Positions 19,249 to 29,703 of a DNA stretch of 64,000 bases are shown here, in pieces. Positions within the stretch are counted from its first letter, which is position 1. Each line of letters begins with the position of its first letter. The stretch is from Staphylococcus lloydii. Its GTDB lineage: Bacteria; Bacillota; Bacilli; Staphylococcales; Staphylococcaceae. The DNA is taken from the NCBI RefSeq assembly GCF_015775975.1, contig NZ_CP064056.1, positions 1,488,001 to 1,552,000 on the forward strand, written 5' to 3'. The position numbers and the translations under genes are program-made. The notes under the pieces were generated by a model. The model saw nothing but the letters and a program-made list of their open reading frames with translations. It ran no database searches and was not told the origin of the DNA.

Positions 19249-21951
19249 TTATTCAGCTAATTTATTTCTTAATACAAGTTGTAAGATACCGCCATTACGG
19301 TAGTAATCTATTTCAACTTTTGAGTCGAAACGTGCGATTGCTTTAAATTCAATAACATCGCCGTTTTCTTTTTCAGCTTTCACATCAACTAAATCATGTG
19401 GTTGTACGTTTTCGTCAACATCTACTGAAATTGCTTCTGTACCATCAATACCTAGGCTATCAGCTGATTCGCCGTCTTGGAATTGTAATGGTAATACACC
19501 CATCATAACTAAGTTTGAACGGTGAATACGTTCGTAACTTTGTGCGATAACAGTTTTAACGCCTAATAGATTTGTACCTTTAGCAGCCCAGTCACGTGAA
19601 GAACCCATACCATAATCATTACCTGCTAATACGGCTAAGCCAGTGCCGTCTTCTTTATATTTCATAGCAGCATCAAAGATTGGCATTTGTTCGCCCGTTG
19701 GCCAGTAAGTTGTAAATCCACCTTCTGTACCTGGTGCTAATTGGTTTTTAATACGGATATTCGCAAACGTACCACGAACCATTACTTCATGGTTACCACG
19801 ACGTGAACCATATGAGTTAAACTCACGAATTGGTACATCATGATCTAATAAATATTGGCCTGCTGGTGTATCTTTACCGATAGCACCCGCTGGAGAAATA
19901 TGGTCAGTTGTAACTGAGTCTCCGAATTTACCCATTACACGTAGACCATTTAATGGTTTAATATCTTCAGGTTCTGTTGATAAACCTTGGAAGAATGAAG
20001 GGTTTTGGATATAAGTTGAATTTGGATCGAAATCATATAACGGTTGATCAGTTACGTCGATTTCATTCCACATTTCGTTATTGTTATAAACAGTTTCGTA
20101 TTCTTCTTTGAATAATTTTGGAGTTACAACGCTATCTACTGTGTCTGCAACTTCTTTAATTGAAGGCCAGATATCGTCTAGATATACATCTTCTCCATCT
20201 TTACCTTTACCTAAAGGTTCATTTTGTAAATCAATATCAACAGTACCAGCTAACGCATATGCCACAACTAATTGTGGAGATGCTAAGTAGTTAGCTTTAA
20301 CTAATGGATGAATACGTCCTTCAAAGTTACGGTTACCTGAAAGTACTGAAGTTACTAATAAGTCTTCTTTAGCAATAGCTTTTTCGATTTCTTCAAGTAA
20401 TGGACCTGAGTTACCGATACAAGTTGTACAACCATAACCAACAAGGTTAAAGCCAAGATCATCAAGGAATTCTTGTAAACCTGAATCACGTAAGTAACCA
20501 GTAACAACTTTTGAACCTGGTGCTAATGACGTCTTAACATATTCAGGAACTTTTAAGCCTTTTTCGACAGCTTTTTTAGCTACTAAACCAGCACCTAACA
20601 TAACATATGGGTTAGATGTGTTTGTACAAGACGTAATAGCAGCGATAGCTAAGTCACCAGTAGTCATTTTAGAAGTTGAACCGTCTTTGAATTCGATAGT
20701 AGCTTCTTTATCAAATTCACTTTTATCTAAACCGTGACCTTGGTTACCAGCTGGTGCAGTAACAGATTTTTCAAATTCAGATTTCATATCACTTAAGAAA
20801 ATTAAGTCTTGAGGACGTTTAGGACCTGATAATGAAGCTTCAACAGTTGATAAATCTAATTCAACTACGTCAGTGTATTCTGGTTCTTCTTTTTCAACGT
20901 CGAAGAACATACTATTTTCTTGTAAATATTTTTTAACTAGTTCAATGTGTTCGTCAGAACGTCCAGTTAAACCCATGTATTTTAATGATTCGTCATCTAC
21001 CGGGAAGAAACCACAAGTTGCACCATATTCTGGAGCCATGTTTGCGATTGTCGCACGGTCAGCTAATGGTAAGTGTTGTACACCTGGACCAAAGAATTCT
21101 ACGAATTTACCAACAACGCCTTTTTTACGTAACTCTTGAGTCACACGTAAAGCTAAGTCAGTTGCAGTAGAACCTTGTGGTAATGCATTTGTTAAACGTA
21201 CACCAATAACTTCTGGTACTGGGAAGTATGATGGTTGACCAAGCATTCCTGCTTCAGCTTCAATACCACCAACACCCCAACCAAGAACACCTAGACCGTT
21301 AATCATTGTAGTGTGTGAGTCAGTACCAACTAGAGTATCTGGGAATGCAACGTCTTCGCCTTCCACATCGCGAACGTGTACTACGTTTGCTAAATATTCT
21401 AAGTTTACTTGGTGAACGATACCTGTTGCAGGTGGTACCGCACTGTAGTTATTAAATGCTTTAGTTGCCCAGTTTAAGAATTGATAACGTTCATAGTTAC
21501 GTTCAAATTCTAATTTCATATTACGTTGTAATGCATCTGGATTGGCATAGCTATCAACTTGTACTGAGTGGTCGATAACTAAATCAACTGGAACTTCTGG
21601 GTTGATTTTATTTAAATCTCCGCCTACATCGTTCATTGCTTTACGTAAAGATGCTAAATCTACAACTGCTGGTACACCAGTGAAGTCTTGTAAAATAACA
21701 CGTGACGGTTTGAATGGCACTTCTCCATCTGAACCGTTTACAAAATTTGCTAAACTTTTAATGTGATCATCTGTAATTACAAAACCATCCTCTTGTCTTA
21801 ACACTGATTCAAGTAAAACACGAATAGAGTATGGTAATTTTGAAATTTTAGTTAATCCTTCTTCTTCTAAAGAATTTAAATCATAGTAAGTATATGATTT
21901 ACCTTTAAGATCAAACGATTTTTTCGCTTGTGACTTAAGATTAGAAGCCAT
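19249..21951 (-). CDS. acnA: aconitate hydratase
   Basis: Aconitase interconverts citrate and isocitrate in the TCA cycle; as an apoprotein the family can also bind RNA. It is 900 residues, the size of bacterial AcnA/CitB. The three cluster cysteines are in [10 protein letters not shown] and [14 protein letters not shown]. The C-terminal swivel domain is normal ([53 protein letters not shown]). GGGGG precedes the ATG. A CcpC-type box and a Fur-type box lie 130-200 bp upstream, fitting control by citrate/carbon state and iron. Confidence 0.98.
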   Translation of the reverse strand: MASNLKSQAKKSFDLKGKSYTYYDLNSLEEEGLTKISKLPYSIRVLLESVLRQEDGFVITDDHIKSLANFVNGSDGEVPFKPSRVILQDFTGVPAVVDLASLRKAMNDVGGDLNKINPEVPVDLVIDHSVQVDSYANPDALQRNMKLEFERNYERYQFLNWATKAFNNYSAVPPATGIVHQVNLEYLANVVHVRDVEGEDVAFPDTLVGTDSHTTMINGLGVLGWGVGGIEAEAGMLGQPSYFPVPEVIGVRLTNALPQGSTATDLALRVTQELRKKGVVGKFVEFFGPGVQHLPLADRATIANMAPEYGATCGFFPVDDESLKYMGLTGRSDEHIELVKKYLQENSMFFDVEKEEPEYTDVVELDLSTVEASLSGPKRPQDLIFLSDMKSEFEKSVTAPAGNQGHGLDKSEFDKEATIEFKDGSTSKMTTGDLAIAAITSCTNTSNPYVMLGAGLVAKKAVEKGLKVPEYVKTSLAPGSKVVTGYLRDSGLQEFLDDLGFNLVGYGCTTCIGNSGPLLEEIEKAIAKEDLLVTSVLSGNRNFEGRIHPLVKANYLASPQLVVAYALAGTVDIDLQNEPLGKGKDGEDVYLDDIWPSIKEVADTVDSVVTPKLFKEEYETVYNNNEMWNEIDVTDQPLYDFDPNSTYIQNPSFFQGLSTEPEDIKPLNGLRVMGKFGDSVTTDHISPAGAIGKDTPAGQYLLDHDVPIREFNSYGSRRGNHEVMVRGTFANIRIKNQLAPGTEGGFTTYWPTGEQMPIFDAAMKYKEDGTGLAVLAGNDYGMGSSRDWAAKGTNLLGVKTVIAQSYERIHRSNLVMMGVLPLQFQDGESADSLGIDGTEAISVDVDENVQPHDLVDVKAEKENGDVIEFKAIARFDSKVEIDYYRNGGILQLVLRNKLAE

Positions 21952-22081
21952 ATTAATTCCCCCTGATATATTTATATATATAATATGCCGTTAATTAAAT
22001 TGTATTATTATATAACCGTTAAAACAACTACATATATGCATATTCCTGCCAAAATTAGATTTGATTTTTCAATAAGAGGTT

Positions 22082-22096
22082 ATAAGTATTTCTTAT
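22082..22096 (-). promoter_or_regulatory. CcpC/CcpE-type dyad upstream of acnA
   Basis: ATAA-N7-TTAT (22082-22085, 22093-22096) is the dyad bound by B. subtilis CcpC at citB; S. aureus CcpE is the homologue that activates citB. A possible promoter (TTGATA at 22102-22107, 17 bp, TATAAC at 22079-22084, minus strand) overlaps it. A second possible promoter (TTGTTT, 17 bp, TACAAT) lies nearer acnA at 21999-22027, so the start site is uncertain. Confidence 0.6.
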
Positions 22097-22132
22097 CACA
22101 CTATCAAAGTGCAATAAGTTATCTTTATTAAT

Positions 22133-22147
22133 TGATAATCATTATCA
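22133..22147. promoter_or_regulatory. Fur-type box (perfect 7-1-7 palindrome)
   Basis: TGATAATCATTATCA is a perfect match to the Gram-positive Fur consensus TGATAATNATTATCA. It lies ~180 bp upstream of acnA and ~55 bp past the convergent BCCT gene. The nearest gene it could control is acnA, whose product needs iron. Confidence 0.72.
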
Positions 22148-22159
22148 TTTCATTTTGGG

Positions 22160-22197
22160 CATAAAAAAACTGGGAATATGATTATTCCCAGTCAAAA
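22160..22197 (-). terminator. terminator of the BCCT transporter gene
   Basis: ACTGGGAATA pairs with TATTCCCAGT around a short loop (within 22169-22192), preceded on the plus strand by an A-run at 22162-22168 that gives the minus-strand U-tract. Confidence 0.9.
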
Positions 22198-22200
22198 AAT

Positions 22201-23838
22201 TTATTTTTCTTCAGAATTTCTATACGCTTCTCTACGTTCGATAATATCATCTTCATATTCTTCGCTTTGTAGTTCTACGTAATCTCTCATTCTGTGTTTA
22301 TTAGGTGTTAAAGTTAAACCTAAGAATTTACGTTCGTTGTTTGCGTCTTTGTAGAATGAAATCATCATCATTATAACGACAAACGAGAACGGTAATGCAC
22401 TAATAATGGCGGCACTTTGTATTGCATTAAGCGCTTCTGCACCATTACCTCCACCTGCAAATAATAATATGAATGCAATTAGAGATTGTGAAATACCCCA
22501 AGTTACTTTAACTACGTTAGTTGGTTCTAATGAACCATATGAAGTTTGCATACCTAATACGAATGTTGCTGAATCGGCTGATGTAATAAAGAATGAACCG
22601 ATTAATACTAACGCAATAATAGATAATACAATACCTATTGGTAAGTGATTAAACACACCAAATAATTGCGTTTCAGCAGACATTTTAAATAATTCAGGAT
22701 GTTTTTTACCTGTTTCAATACCAAGTACACCAAAGACACTGAACCAAATGAAACTTACGATAGCTGGTACTAAGAGTACGCCACCGATGAATTCACGGAT
22801 TGAGCGGCCTTTTGATACACGTGCGATAAAGATACCTACGAATGGGCTCCAACTTAACCACCAACCCCAATAGTAAAGTGTCCATTGAGACATCCATTCA
22901 CGTTTTTGTGGGTTTTGAGCGGCAGTATCAAATGTATTAAGTAAGAATGAATTTAACAAGTTACCTACTGAACTTGTCATCATGTTTAAAATTAATACAG
23001 TTGGACCAAGAATAAGTACGATTACCATTAGAATTAAACCTAAACTAATATTTAAGTTACTTAAATATTGGATACCTTTACTAATTCCTGACCATGCACT
23101 CATGATAAATAAGATTGTAACAATAACGATAATTATTGCTTGAACCCAAACATTATTTGGAACACCAAATAAATAATTAAGTCCACCGTTGATTTGTAGT
23201 GCACCCATACCTAATGAAACGGCAACACCGACTACAGTAGCAAATACTGCTAAAACGTCGATAATTGTACCTATTGGGCCTTCTACTTTGTCCCCTAATA
23301 GTGGACGTAATGTTCTAGAAATTAACCCAGGTTCACCTTTTCTAAACTGTGCATATGCTAATGCAAGTGCAACCACACCATAAATTGCCCATGCGTGGAA
23401 GCCCCAGTGGAAGAATGTTGAACGTAAAGCTTCAGTATATGCGGCTTTCGTTTCAGGGTTAGCTGATGGTGGCGCTGCAAAGTCTGCCATTGGTTCAGCT
23501 GCACCATAGAACACTAAACCAATTCCCATGCCGGCACTAAATAGCATTGCGAACCAAGAGATAGTATTAAACTCCGGTTTATCGTTCGGTTTCCCTAATT
23601 TCAATTTCCCAATCGGGCTAAAGATTAAGAAAATACAGAAAAAGACTATAATGGTAGTTAAAATAAGATAATACCAACCTAGCTTATCTGTAATCCACAG
23701 TTTAATAGTATTGGTTACATTCCCAAATTGCGCCGGGAAAATAGCGCCGATAAGTACTACTATTGCGACAATAATAGCACTATAAATAAAGACGGGAGAA
23801 CGTTTATTACCACTACTAAGTTGCTCAGAAGATTTCAT
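22201..23838 (-). CDS. opuD2: BCCT-family glycine betaine/choline transporter
   Basis: A 545-residue transporter with about twelve membrane spans. Signatures: GMGIGLVFYGAAEP (sodium/substrate region in span 3) and the aromatic box YYWGWWLSWSPFVGIFIARVS of the BCCT family, followed by charged cytoplasmic ends. Such proteins import compatible solutes under osmotic stress. The position between acnA and mscL, another osmotic-stress gene, matches S. aureus opuD2. Substrate (betaine, choline or other) cannot be read from sequence. Monocistronic with a strong terminator. Confidence 0.9.
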   Translation of the reverse strand: MKSSEQLSSGNKRSPVFIYSAIIVAIVVLIGAIFPAQFGNVTNTIKLWITDKLGWYYLILTTIIVFFCIFLIFSPIGKLKLGKPNDKPEFNTISWFAMLFSAGMGIGLVFYGAAEPMADFAAPPSANPETKAAYTEALRSTFFHWGFHAWAIYGVVALALAYAQFRKGEPGLISRTLRPLLGDKVEGPIGTIIDVLAVFATVVGVAVSLGMGALQINGGLNYLFGVPNNVWVQAIIIVIVTILFIMSAWSGISKGIQYLSNLNISLGLILMVIVLILGPTVLILNMMTSSVGNLLNSFLLNTFDTAAQNPQKREWMSQWTLYYWGWWLSWSPFVGIFIARVSKGRSIREFIGGVLLVPAIVSFIWFSVFGVLGIETGKKHPELFKMSAETQLFGVFNHLPIGIVLSIIALVLIGSFFITSADSATFVLGMQTSYGSLEPTNVVKVTWGISQSLIAFILLFAGGGNGAEALNAIQSAAIISALPFSFVVIMMMISFYKDANNERKFLGLTLTPNKHRMRDYVELQSEEYEDDIIERREAYRNSEEK

Positions 23839-24063
23839 AATTATTAACTCCCTTCTAATTAAATTGTATTAAGTTTAAATCTTCATAATAATATAAATGA
23901 AGCGCCATGTATTAGAATATCAAAAGTGTAAATAATAATCAAATTACCTTAAAGTAGCATTTAATTTTGTCTTTTTATATTATTTACTGAAATTATATTG
24001 TCTTGCTTAATAATTTGTAATACAATAATTTTAACAAATTTATTTAAAAGAGAGGTAATATGT

Positions 24064-24420
24064 ATGTTAAGAGAATTTAAAGAGTTCGCCTTAAAAGGTA
24101 ACGTACTCGACTTAGCCGTTGCAGTAGTAATGGGGGCAGCTTTCAACAAAATTATCACTGCATTAGTTTCATACATTATCATGCCATTAATTGGTTTGAT
24201 CTTTGGTACAGTTGATTTTGCTAAAAGCTGGTCATTCATGGGTATTCAATACGGTATGTTCATTCAATCAATCATTGACTTCTTAATCATTGCATTCGCA
24301 TTATTCGTATTCGTGAAAATTGCTAATACATTAATGAAAAAAGAAGAAGAAGAGGAAGAACTTGAAGAAAACACTGTATTACTTACTGAAATTAGAGATT
24401 TATTACGTGAAAAAAATTAA
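24064..24420 (+). CDS. mscL: large-conductance mechanosensitive channel
   Basis: MscL opens under membrane tension to release solutes on hypo-osmotic shock. At 118 residues it has the N-terminal amphipathic helix ([12 protein letters not shown]), the first span with [17 protein letters not shown], a loop, a second span ([17 protein letters not shown]) and an acidic C-terminal helix ([10 protein letters not shown]). The start is ATG 24064, after AGAGGT; an open frame continues upstream but has no ribosome site. The neighbouring BCCT importer is its functional opposite (solute uptake). A 17-bp terminator follows. Confidence 0.97.
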   Translation: MLREFKEFALKGNVLDLAVAVVMGAAFNKIITALVSYIIMPLIGLIFGTVDFAKSWSFMGIQYGMFIQSIIDFLIIAFALFVFVKIANTLMKKEEEEEELEENTVLLTEIRDLLREKN

Positions 24421-24450
24421 TTCTTTAAGTTTTAATTAACATTTTCTTTT

Positions 24451-24488
24451 AAAAAAGAGCGCTGAATATTAATTCAGCGCTCTTTTTT
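24451..24488. terminator. bidirectional terminator, mscL / sbcC
   Basis: AAAAAAGAGCGCTGAAT (24451-24467) pairs with its complement ending at 24488, giving A and T runs on both sides of a GC-rich core. Confidence 0.93.
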
Positions 24489-24514
24489 GTTTGATTGGCA
24501 ATTTCAAACATGAT

Positions 24515-27500
24515 TTATTGTTGTTTGAATTGCGTAGAACTTTGATATTGGTCAGTCTTCACTTCTAAAATTAACGGAATACGTTGTTTTAATTCACTCA
24601 CATGTGAAATAATACCAACCATTCTTCCTGAAGATTTTAAGCTAAGTAAGGTATCTAATGCAGTTTCTAATGTTTCTTGATCTAACGTCCCAAACCCTTC
24701 ATCAATAAACATCGATTCCAGTACAATACCTCCTGCTTCTTGTTGTACTACTTCACTTAACCCTAATGCTAATGCTAAAGATGCTTGGAACGATTCTCCT
24801 CCAGACAATGAGGTAATATGTCGTGCTTGATTGGCATATGCATCATACACATCAATCTCCAACCCACTATAGCCTTTAGAAACTTGGGTCCTTCTTTTTA
24901 ATTGATATCGTTGACTCGTCATCATAGATAGACGCTGGTTAGCTTGAGCTAAAATGCGTTCTAAATAATAAATCAACACAAAATTCTCTAACGTTAATTT
25001 TTGAGGGTTTTTACCAGATACTACTTCAGCTAACTGGAAAACCTCTTGTTGCGTTTTCAATTCATTATTTAAAGTATGTACAATCGTCTTGATGTCAGCT
25101 ATCTTTTGCTTATTAACTTTCACTTTATAACTGTGTTGATTCACTTCTGTAGTAATTTCATTAAGTTCATCTTGTTGATTTGTTAACTGTTGTCTTAACG
25201 CATCAAGATCACTCACTTCTTTATTACGTGTATTTGATTCTAATTCTTTGATCAACGTTTCTGCGGCTTGTTTATTTTTATCATGGTTGTGAATTTGTTG
25301 CTCTATATCAGCTTTTGTGTCTACTTTCGCTATCGCTTGTTCAACCTCTTCCATGTCATTAAAACCGATACGTGACATTTCATTATTTATTTTTAATTCT
25401 AATTCTGACAACTCTCTATCTAGCTCACTTGCCTGTTCTGTAAGATATTTATGACTATTTTCTTCTATTGAATATTGATTATTATTATTAGTAATTTGTT
25501 GTTCTATGGACTCTATTTGTTTATCATATGCAGCTATGTTGTTATGCTTATTTTCAAAATCTTTACGGAAATCCTCTGTATTTTCAAAAGTCGTTGTATG
25601 CTCAAAATCGTTAATAAAAATCTCGTTTTGCTTAATAGCAGATTGTTGCGACTTTATATCAATTTCTAACTTATGGATATAGTCTATTAATTTTTGATAC
25701 TGTTCATTCAATTTATTGACATCGTCTATTTGATTTTTCAATTCTTTTCTCTTTTGTTGTTGTTCATATAGTTGCGCTTCAATTTGAGAAATATCTTCAA
25801 TATTTATATCTTGTGTACTAAAACTTTGTTGTTGTTCATTTAGTTGGTCTAATACAGTTTCGAGTTGGACTTGCTGTGTTTTATAATGTTGAATTTGTTC
25901 ATCTAATTGAGTTAACTGCTGTTGTTTTTCAAGTATAGCGTCAAAATTAATATGCTGTTGTAAATCATCTACTTCATGACCACAAATAGGACAAGTATCA
26001 CCTATTGTCAAAACTGATTGTAGTTGCGCAATCATTTCTTCTTTATTGTTTAATTGTAATTGCCCTTTATCGATATTCTCATATTCGGAAGTTAACAGTG
26101 CTAATTGTTCTTTAGCTTCTCTCAATGATTCTTTGTTAGTGGCTATTTTGATCGTTAAATTATCATATTTATTTTTATTTTCCTGCTTAACTTTATTCTC
26201 ATTTACTTGATTATCCAACTTATAAATCTTACTATCTAAGGCTTCTAAATTTTCATAGCTAGGTTTATCGCCTGTTAATTGTTCTTTTAAATTAGATTGA
26301 TGCGTACGTTCTTTATCTAAAAGTTCATTTGCTTTTTCAAGCTGCCCTTTTAATTTTGAATGATCATCATAAGCTTGGTGATATTTAGCTATGTTTTGAT
26401 AAAACGAACGCGTTTTATCAACAAACTTGCGCTCAGTCTCAATTGTATCTTTTGATTTTTGTACATCTGCTAACTGTTCTTTTAAAGTAGTATTTTTTTG
26501 TGCTAATTCATCTTTTTTTGATGTTACTTGCGTCATTTTCGTATCATTTTGCTGTTGTTTGGCTATCAATGACTTCTTACTATCTATAAAAGTAGCTAAA
26601 GTTTTAACTTCATTAATTTCATTTAATGTATTACGTAATTCATTGATATGTTCATCTTCTTGAGACAGTGATTTTAATATATTACGTTGGTCTTCTAATT
26701 TTTTCAGATTTTCTTGCAGTTGTTCATTTTGCTCTAACTTCTGTTGAGTATTTTGTACTTTGTTGGCAATAAGTTGTTGTTGTTCTTCTAATTTAAGTTG
26801 TAATGCATCACCTTTGTTTTCAAACTCAGGTAATACATCAATAAGTTTATCCGTCTGCCTTACATTCATTTCTTTTATTTCCATAAGATAATTGTCATCA
26901 TAACTATTTAAATCTGCCCAGTAGTTATCTAACTGAGCATAATTTTTTTCGATATTTGTTCTTATTTCTTTAACGTCATCAGCTAACAGTTTTTGAATTT
27001 CTTCAAATCTTTCACTATCAAATAAAGTTCTTAAAATTTCTTGCTTGTCTTTACTATTCGATAGTAAAAATCTCTTGAATTCACCTTGTGGTAATATAAA
27101 TAATTGTCGAAATTGTTCAGCATTAACACCTAATAATGACCTTAATAATTGATTACCTGCATTGATTTTACTTTCTCTTAATTCATAGTTCCCATTGATA
27201 TGTTCATAAACCTCTAAACTACCACTGGTTTTGGAAGTGTTGCCCTCTTTAAAATAAGCACCTTTTCTTTCCACATAAAAATGCTCAGCGCCTAATTTGA
27301 ATTCAAACTCGACAATCATAGGTTGTTTATTATCCGCAAAATGGCTTCTCAAATCACCTTCTTTACGATCTTTCGTAGAGGCTTCTCCAAATAATGCATA
27401 TACTATGGCATCAAAAATCATTGTTTTACCAGAACCTGTTTTACCACTAATTAAAAATAGTTCATTATTTTCAACGCGAGTAAAATCAATATATTCATCT

Positions 27501-27544
27501 AAAAAAGGTCCGAAATTTTTTAGTTTTAAGGCAATTGGACGCAT
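24515..27544 (-). CDS. sbcC: exonuclease subunit SbcC (Rad50-like)
   Basis: A 1009-residue SMC-like ATPase that with SbcD processes DNA ends and hairpins. Walker A is at residues ~34-42 (GKTGSGKTM); two long Gln/Lys/Glu-rich coiled coils flank the zinc-hook motif CPICGH near the middle; the C-terminal lobe has the ABC signature SLSGGESFQASLALALG and Walker B with FIDEGFGTLD. The ATG directly follows the sbcD stop codon (TAA-ATG) and GGAGG is inside the end of sbcD, so they are coupled. Controlled from the LexA box upstream of sbcD. Confidence 0.96.
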   Translation of the reverse strand: MRPIALKLKNFGPFLDEYIDFTRVENNELFLISGKTGSGKTMIFDAIVYALFGEASTKDRKEGDLRSHFADNKQPMIVEFEFKLGAEHFYVERKGAYFKEGNTSKTSGSLEVYEHINGNYELRESKINAGNQLLRSLLGVNAEQFRQLFILPQGEFKRFLLSNSKDKQEILRTLFDSERFEEIQKLLADDVKEIRTNIEKNYAQLDNYWADLNSYDDNYLMEIKEMNVRQTDKLIDVLPEFENKGDALQLKLEEQQQLIANKVQNTQQKLEQNEQLQENLKKLEDQRNILKSLSQEDEHINELRNTLNEINEVKTLATFIDSKKSLIAKQQQNDTKMTQVTSKKDELAQKNTTLKEQLADVQKSKDTIETERKFVDKTRSFYQNIAKYHQAYDDHSKLKGQLEKANELLDKERTHQSNLKEQLTGDKPSYENLEALDSKIYKLDNQVNENKVKQENKNKYDNLTIKIATNKESLREAKEQLALLTSEYENIDKGQLQLNNKEEMIAQLQSVLTIGDTCPICGHEVDDLQQHINFDAILEKQQQLTQLDEQIQHYKTQQVQLETVLDQLNEQQQSFSTQDINIEDISQIEAQLYEQQQKRKELKNQIDDVNKLNEQYQKLIDYIHKLEIDIKSQQSAIKQNEIFINDFEHTTTFENTEDFRKDFENKHNNIAAYDKQIESIEQQITNNNNQYSIEENSHKYLTEQASELDRELSELELKINNEMSRIGFNDMEEVEQAIAKVDTKADIEQQIHNHDKNKQAAETLIKELESNTRNKEVSDLDALRQQLTNQQDELNEITTEVNQHSYKVKVNKQKIADIKTIVHTLNNELKTQQEVFQLAEVVSGKNPQKLTLENFVLIYYLERILAQANQRLSMMTSQRYQLKRRTQVSKGYSGLEIDVYDAYANQARHITSLSGGESFQASLALALGLSEVVQQEAGGIVLESMFIDEGFGTLDQETLETALDTLLSLKSSGRMVGIISHVSELKQRIPLILEVKTDQYQSSTQFKQQ

Positions 27545-28675
27545 TTAATTGTTGCCTCCTTCAGTCAATTTATTAAGAATAGTTGTAATTTTATTTCTTT
27601 GGGTCATCGTTAATTCAGTACTCGTAATATCTTCATAAAAATTATTAATAATTGTATTATCATCAAGTTGTTCAATAGCTTCACGTTGTTCTAAATACGT
27701 ATTCTCGAAATCAAAAGACATATTAGTGAGTGCCAACGTATTGGGATAGATTTGCTTTAAGTGCATCATTGGGTCGGTAACGTGTGACATATTTTTCAAT
27801 TTAAAATGCAAATAATTTTCTTTATTTTTAATACTGATTTTTTCTTGTATTGCGTCTTCATAATCACCTTCTACCACTTCTAATTCACGTAACGGTTTTA
27901 ATGGTATGAAAGTGTTTTTAATACTATCATTTTCAACAATAACTCTACGGTATCCTTTAGGCTGAGACACTTCAGAAAAAGAGTATTGTAACAATGAACC
28001 ACTATAGCTAATATAATCAGAATCTATACTAAATGGATGGTGGAGATGACCTAACATCACGTGATTAAAGTCTTTAAATGAAGCTCTATCAACCGATTCT
28101 ACAGTTCCAATTGTTAAAGGTCTTTCAGACTCAGAACGTTTACCACCCTGAACGGTCATATGTCCGATTAACATGTTCATTGCGTTATGATCCATCTCTT
28201 TAGACATGTGTGCTAGACATAAATCTGTAGCCTGTTGATGTGTTTCGACTGTATCATGTTGAAAGAAATGTTGTACTTCACTGACTGTCGCAAATGGCAA
28301 GGTATAAAAATTAATATGATCAATCGTTATTGGTGAAATCATACAATCTAATTGTGTTCTAATATAGACATTCGATTTTTCAAACCATCTCGCCCCATAA
28401 TTCAAACGTTCTTTGCCATCGTGATTGCCACTTGTAATAATTAAAGGTATGTTCAATGATAAATTTAATTCATCAATTGTGCGTTCTAATAATTGAATCG
28501 CGTCTTTACTAGGATAACTCGTATCGTAAACATCCCCTGCTATAACGATGACATCGGGCTGTTCTTCTTTCATTGCAGTAATAAATTGCTCTAAAATATA
28601 TGCTTGATCTTTGAGTAATGACTTACCATTAAGCATGCGTCCTAAATGCCAATCTGCAGTATGTATAATTTTCAT
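27545..28675 (-). CDS. sbcD: exonuclease subunit SbcD (Mre11-like)
   Basis: A 376-residue calcineurin-type phosphoesterase, nuclease subunit of SbcCD. Metal-binding motifs are intact: [47 protein letters not shown]. The start is ATG 28675 behind GGGGTGA; a GTG nine codons earlier is inside the LexA operator and is not used. First gene of sbcD-sbcC. Confidence 0.96.
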   Translation of the reverse strand: MKIIHTADWHLGRMLNGKSLLKDQAYILEQFITAMKEEQPDVIVIAGDVYDTSYPSKDAIQLLERTIDELNLSLNIPLIITSGNHDGKERLNYGARWFEKSNVYIRTQLDCMISPITIDHINFYTLPFATVSEVQHFFQHDTVETHQQATDLCLAHMSKEMDHNAMNMLIGHMTVQGGKRSESERPLTIGTVESVDRASFKDFNHVMLGHLHHPFSIDSDYISYSGSLLQYSFSEVSQPKGYRRVIVENDSIKNTFIPLKPLRELEVVEGDYEDAIQEKISIKNKENYLHFKLKNMSHVTDPMMHLKQIYPNTLALTNMSFDFENTYLEQREAIEQLDDNTIINNFYEDITSTELTMTQRNKITTILNKLTEGGNN

Positions 28676-28692
28676 TGCTTCACCCCATATAA

Positions 28693-28708
28693 CAGAACGC
28701 ACGTTCTG
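28693..28708 (-). promoter_or_regulatory. LexA box of sbcD-sbcC
   Basis: CAGAAC-GCAC-GTTCTG is palindromic in both arms and contains the GAAC-N4-GTTC core (28695-28706). It lies 18 bp before the sbcD start. Confidence 0.9.
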
Positions 28709-28744
28709 TGTATTCTTTCATATTTTATCATATTGGTTAAAAAA

Positions 28745-28780
28745 TGAAAAATACCGTCTATCCTAATTGATAGACGGTTT
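28745..28780 (-). terminator. terminator of ccdC
   Basis: ACCGTCTATC (28753-28762) pairs perfectly with GATAGACGGT (28769-28778); A-rich sequence to the left gives the minus-strand U-tract. Confidence 0.88.
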
Positions 28781-28785
28781 GAAAG

Positions 28786-29253
28786 TTAATTTATGATTTG
28801 TTTTTTTACTTTTTTATATTTATACAACATTGCTATTCTCCAAGGCACTATCATACAAAATGCGAGTAGGAAAAACATACCTGCTAATTCTCCAGGATCA
28901 ATTCTATTGCTAATAAAGATTTTTATTAATGTTCTAATTAATAATAATGAAATTAAAATGACTGGAAAGGCTTTAGAACGTTTCATATATATTTCGCTTC
29001 CTTTTACTTCAAATCTTGAAGTCCATATTAATACCGTTGAAAATAAAACGCCTAATATTAAACATTCGAGCATTTCCATACCTGACAATCGAAAGTAAGG
29101 AACTACATACATTAACGCACCAGTTGCCATAAAAAATGGTGGTAAAATGATTTTCTTTTCGTTAACTGGAAAGTTTTGAGCCTTCATTCTTACGATTATT
29201 ACGACGACGCCCATTAGAAAGGCAAATAATATCGAAAACACTAAATACGCCAA
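28786..29253 (-). CDS. ccdC: CcdC-family membrane protein
   Basis: A 155-residue protein with four or five hydrophobic spans and short charged loops (RSKAFPVIL, the C-terminal YKYKKVKKQ). The sequence pattern (VNEKKIILPPFFMATGALMYVVPYFR, GMFFLLAFCMIVPWR) matches Bacillus CcdC, encoded with cytochrome c maturation genes there but of unproven function. No cytochrome c genes are near. Staphylococci have few or no c-type cytochromes, so the role is open. Located between sbcDC and the 57-codon gene, with its own terminator. Confidence 0.78.
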   Translation of the reverse strand: MAYLVFSILFAFLMGVVVIIVRMKAQNFPVNEKKIILPPFFMATGALMYVVPYFRLSGMEMLECLILGVLFSTVLIWTSRFEVKGSEIYMKRSKAFPVILISLLLIRTLIKIFISNRIDPGELAGMFFLLAFCMIVPWRIAMLYKYKKVKKQIIN

Positions 29254-29410
29254 AATTACACCTTCTTTAATAGTCTACAGCTTATATTCACAAACGATAT
29301 TATAACACTATATATTCAAATAACCAGTAATTCTAATTCAAAATAGTCTTATTTAAGTGATATACATAAAATTGCCATATTTTATTAATTATCAGTACAG
29401 CGTTATTCGC

Positions 29411-29440
29411 AAAAAAATAAGCCTTTTACAAGGCTTATTA
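29411..29440 (-). terminator. terminator of the 57-codon gene
   Basis: AATAAGCCTT (29416-29425) and AAGGCTTATT (29430-29439) form a perfect stem with a 4-base loop; the A-run at 29411-29417 gives the U-tract on the minus strand. Confidence 0.87.
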
Positions 29441-29455
29441 TATATTTCTAAACTA

Positions 29456-29629
29456 TTACATTGTGGCTGCTGAATTCATGTTATTAAGTGTTTGTCTAAG
29501 ATAATTCATGTCATGAGTTTGAATCGCTTTATTGAATTCTTTGAACTCAACGTCATTACTAAAGTTAATATGAGCACATGATAAACGATCCAAAACTTCC
29601 TTATCTTCCATATCAAAAGCATCTTTCAT
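29456..29629 (-). CDS. small conserved-looking protein of unknown function (57 aa)
   Basis: An open frame of 57 codons begins MKDAFDMEDKEVLDRL and ends MNSAATM. It has a complete gene architecture: GGGAGG 9 bases or so before the ATG, a near-consensus promoter (TTGAAT-N17-TATAAT at 29658-29686) and a hairpin terminator just downstream. The protein is soluble and acidic with one Cys (C18). The segment FKEFNKAIQTHDMNYLRQTL vaguely resembles IDEAL-type interaction motifs, but I would not assign it. A CodY-like box abuts the promoter. No function proposed. Confidence 0.8.
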   Translation of the reverse strand: MKDAFDMEDKEVLDRLSCAHINFSNDVEFKEFNKAIQTHDMNYLRQTLNNMNSAATM

Positions 29630-29657
29630 AAATTATTAGCCTCCCTTTATGTGAATG

Positions 29658-29703
29658 ATTATATAACACATTGGGAAACCATTCAAATATTTTTCTGAAA
29701 AAT
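29658..29703 (-). promoter_or_regulatory. promoter and CodY-like box of the 57-codon gene
   Basis: Minus-strand -35 TTGAAT (29681-29686), 17 bp, -10 TATAAT (29658-29663). Directly upstream, ATTTTTCTGAAAAAT (29689-29703) matches the CodY consensus AATTTTCWGAAAATT at 13 of 15 bases. A weaker A/T palindrome of similar form lies near 29768-29785. The remaining ~60 bp to the VOC gene shows nothing clear. Confidence 0.75.

Noticed and set aside
22009..22024. cre-like ATAACCGTTAAAAC ahead of acnA
   Set aside because: At least three mismatches to the cre consensus, so not reported as a site.
22000..22150. Possible Fur-controlled small RNA (IsrR-like) upstream of acnA
   Set aside because: There is a Fur box, but neither strand has a hairpin with U-tract at the far end; the nearby hairpin suits only the BCCT gene.
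28793..29098. 101-codon plus-strand frame opposite ccdC
   Set aside because: Antisense shadow of a clear membrane-protein gene; no ribosome site.
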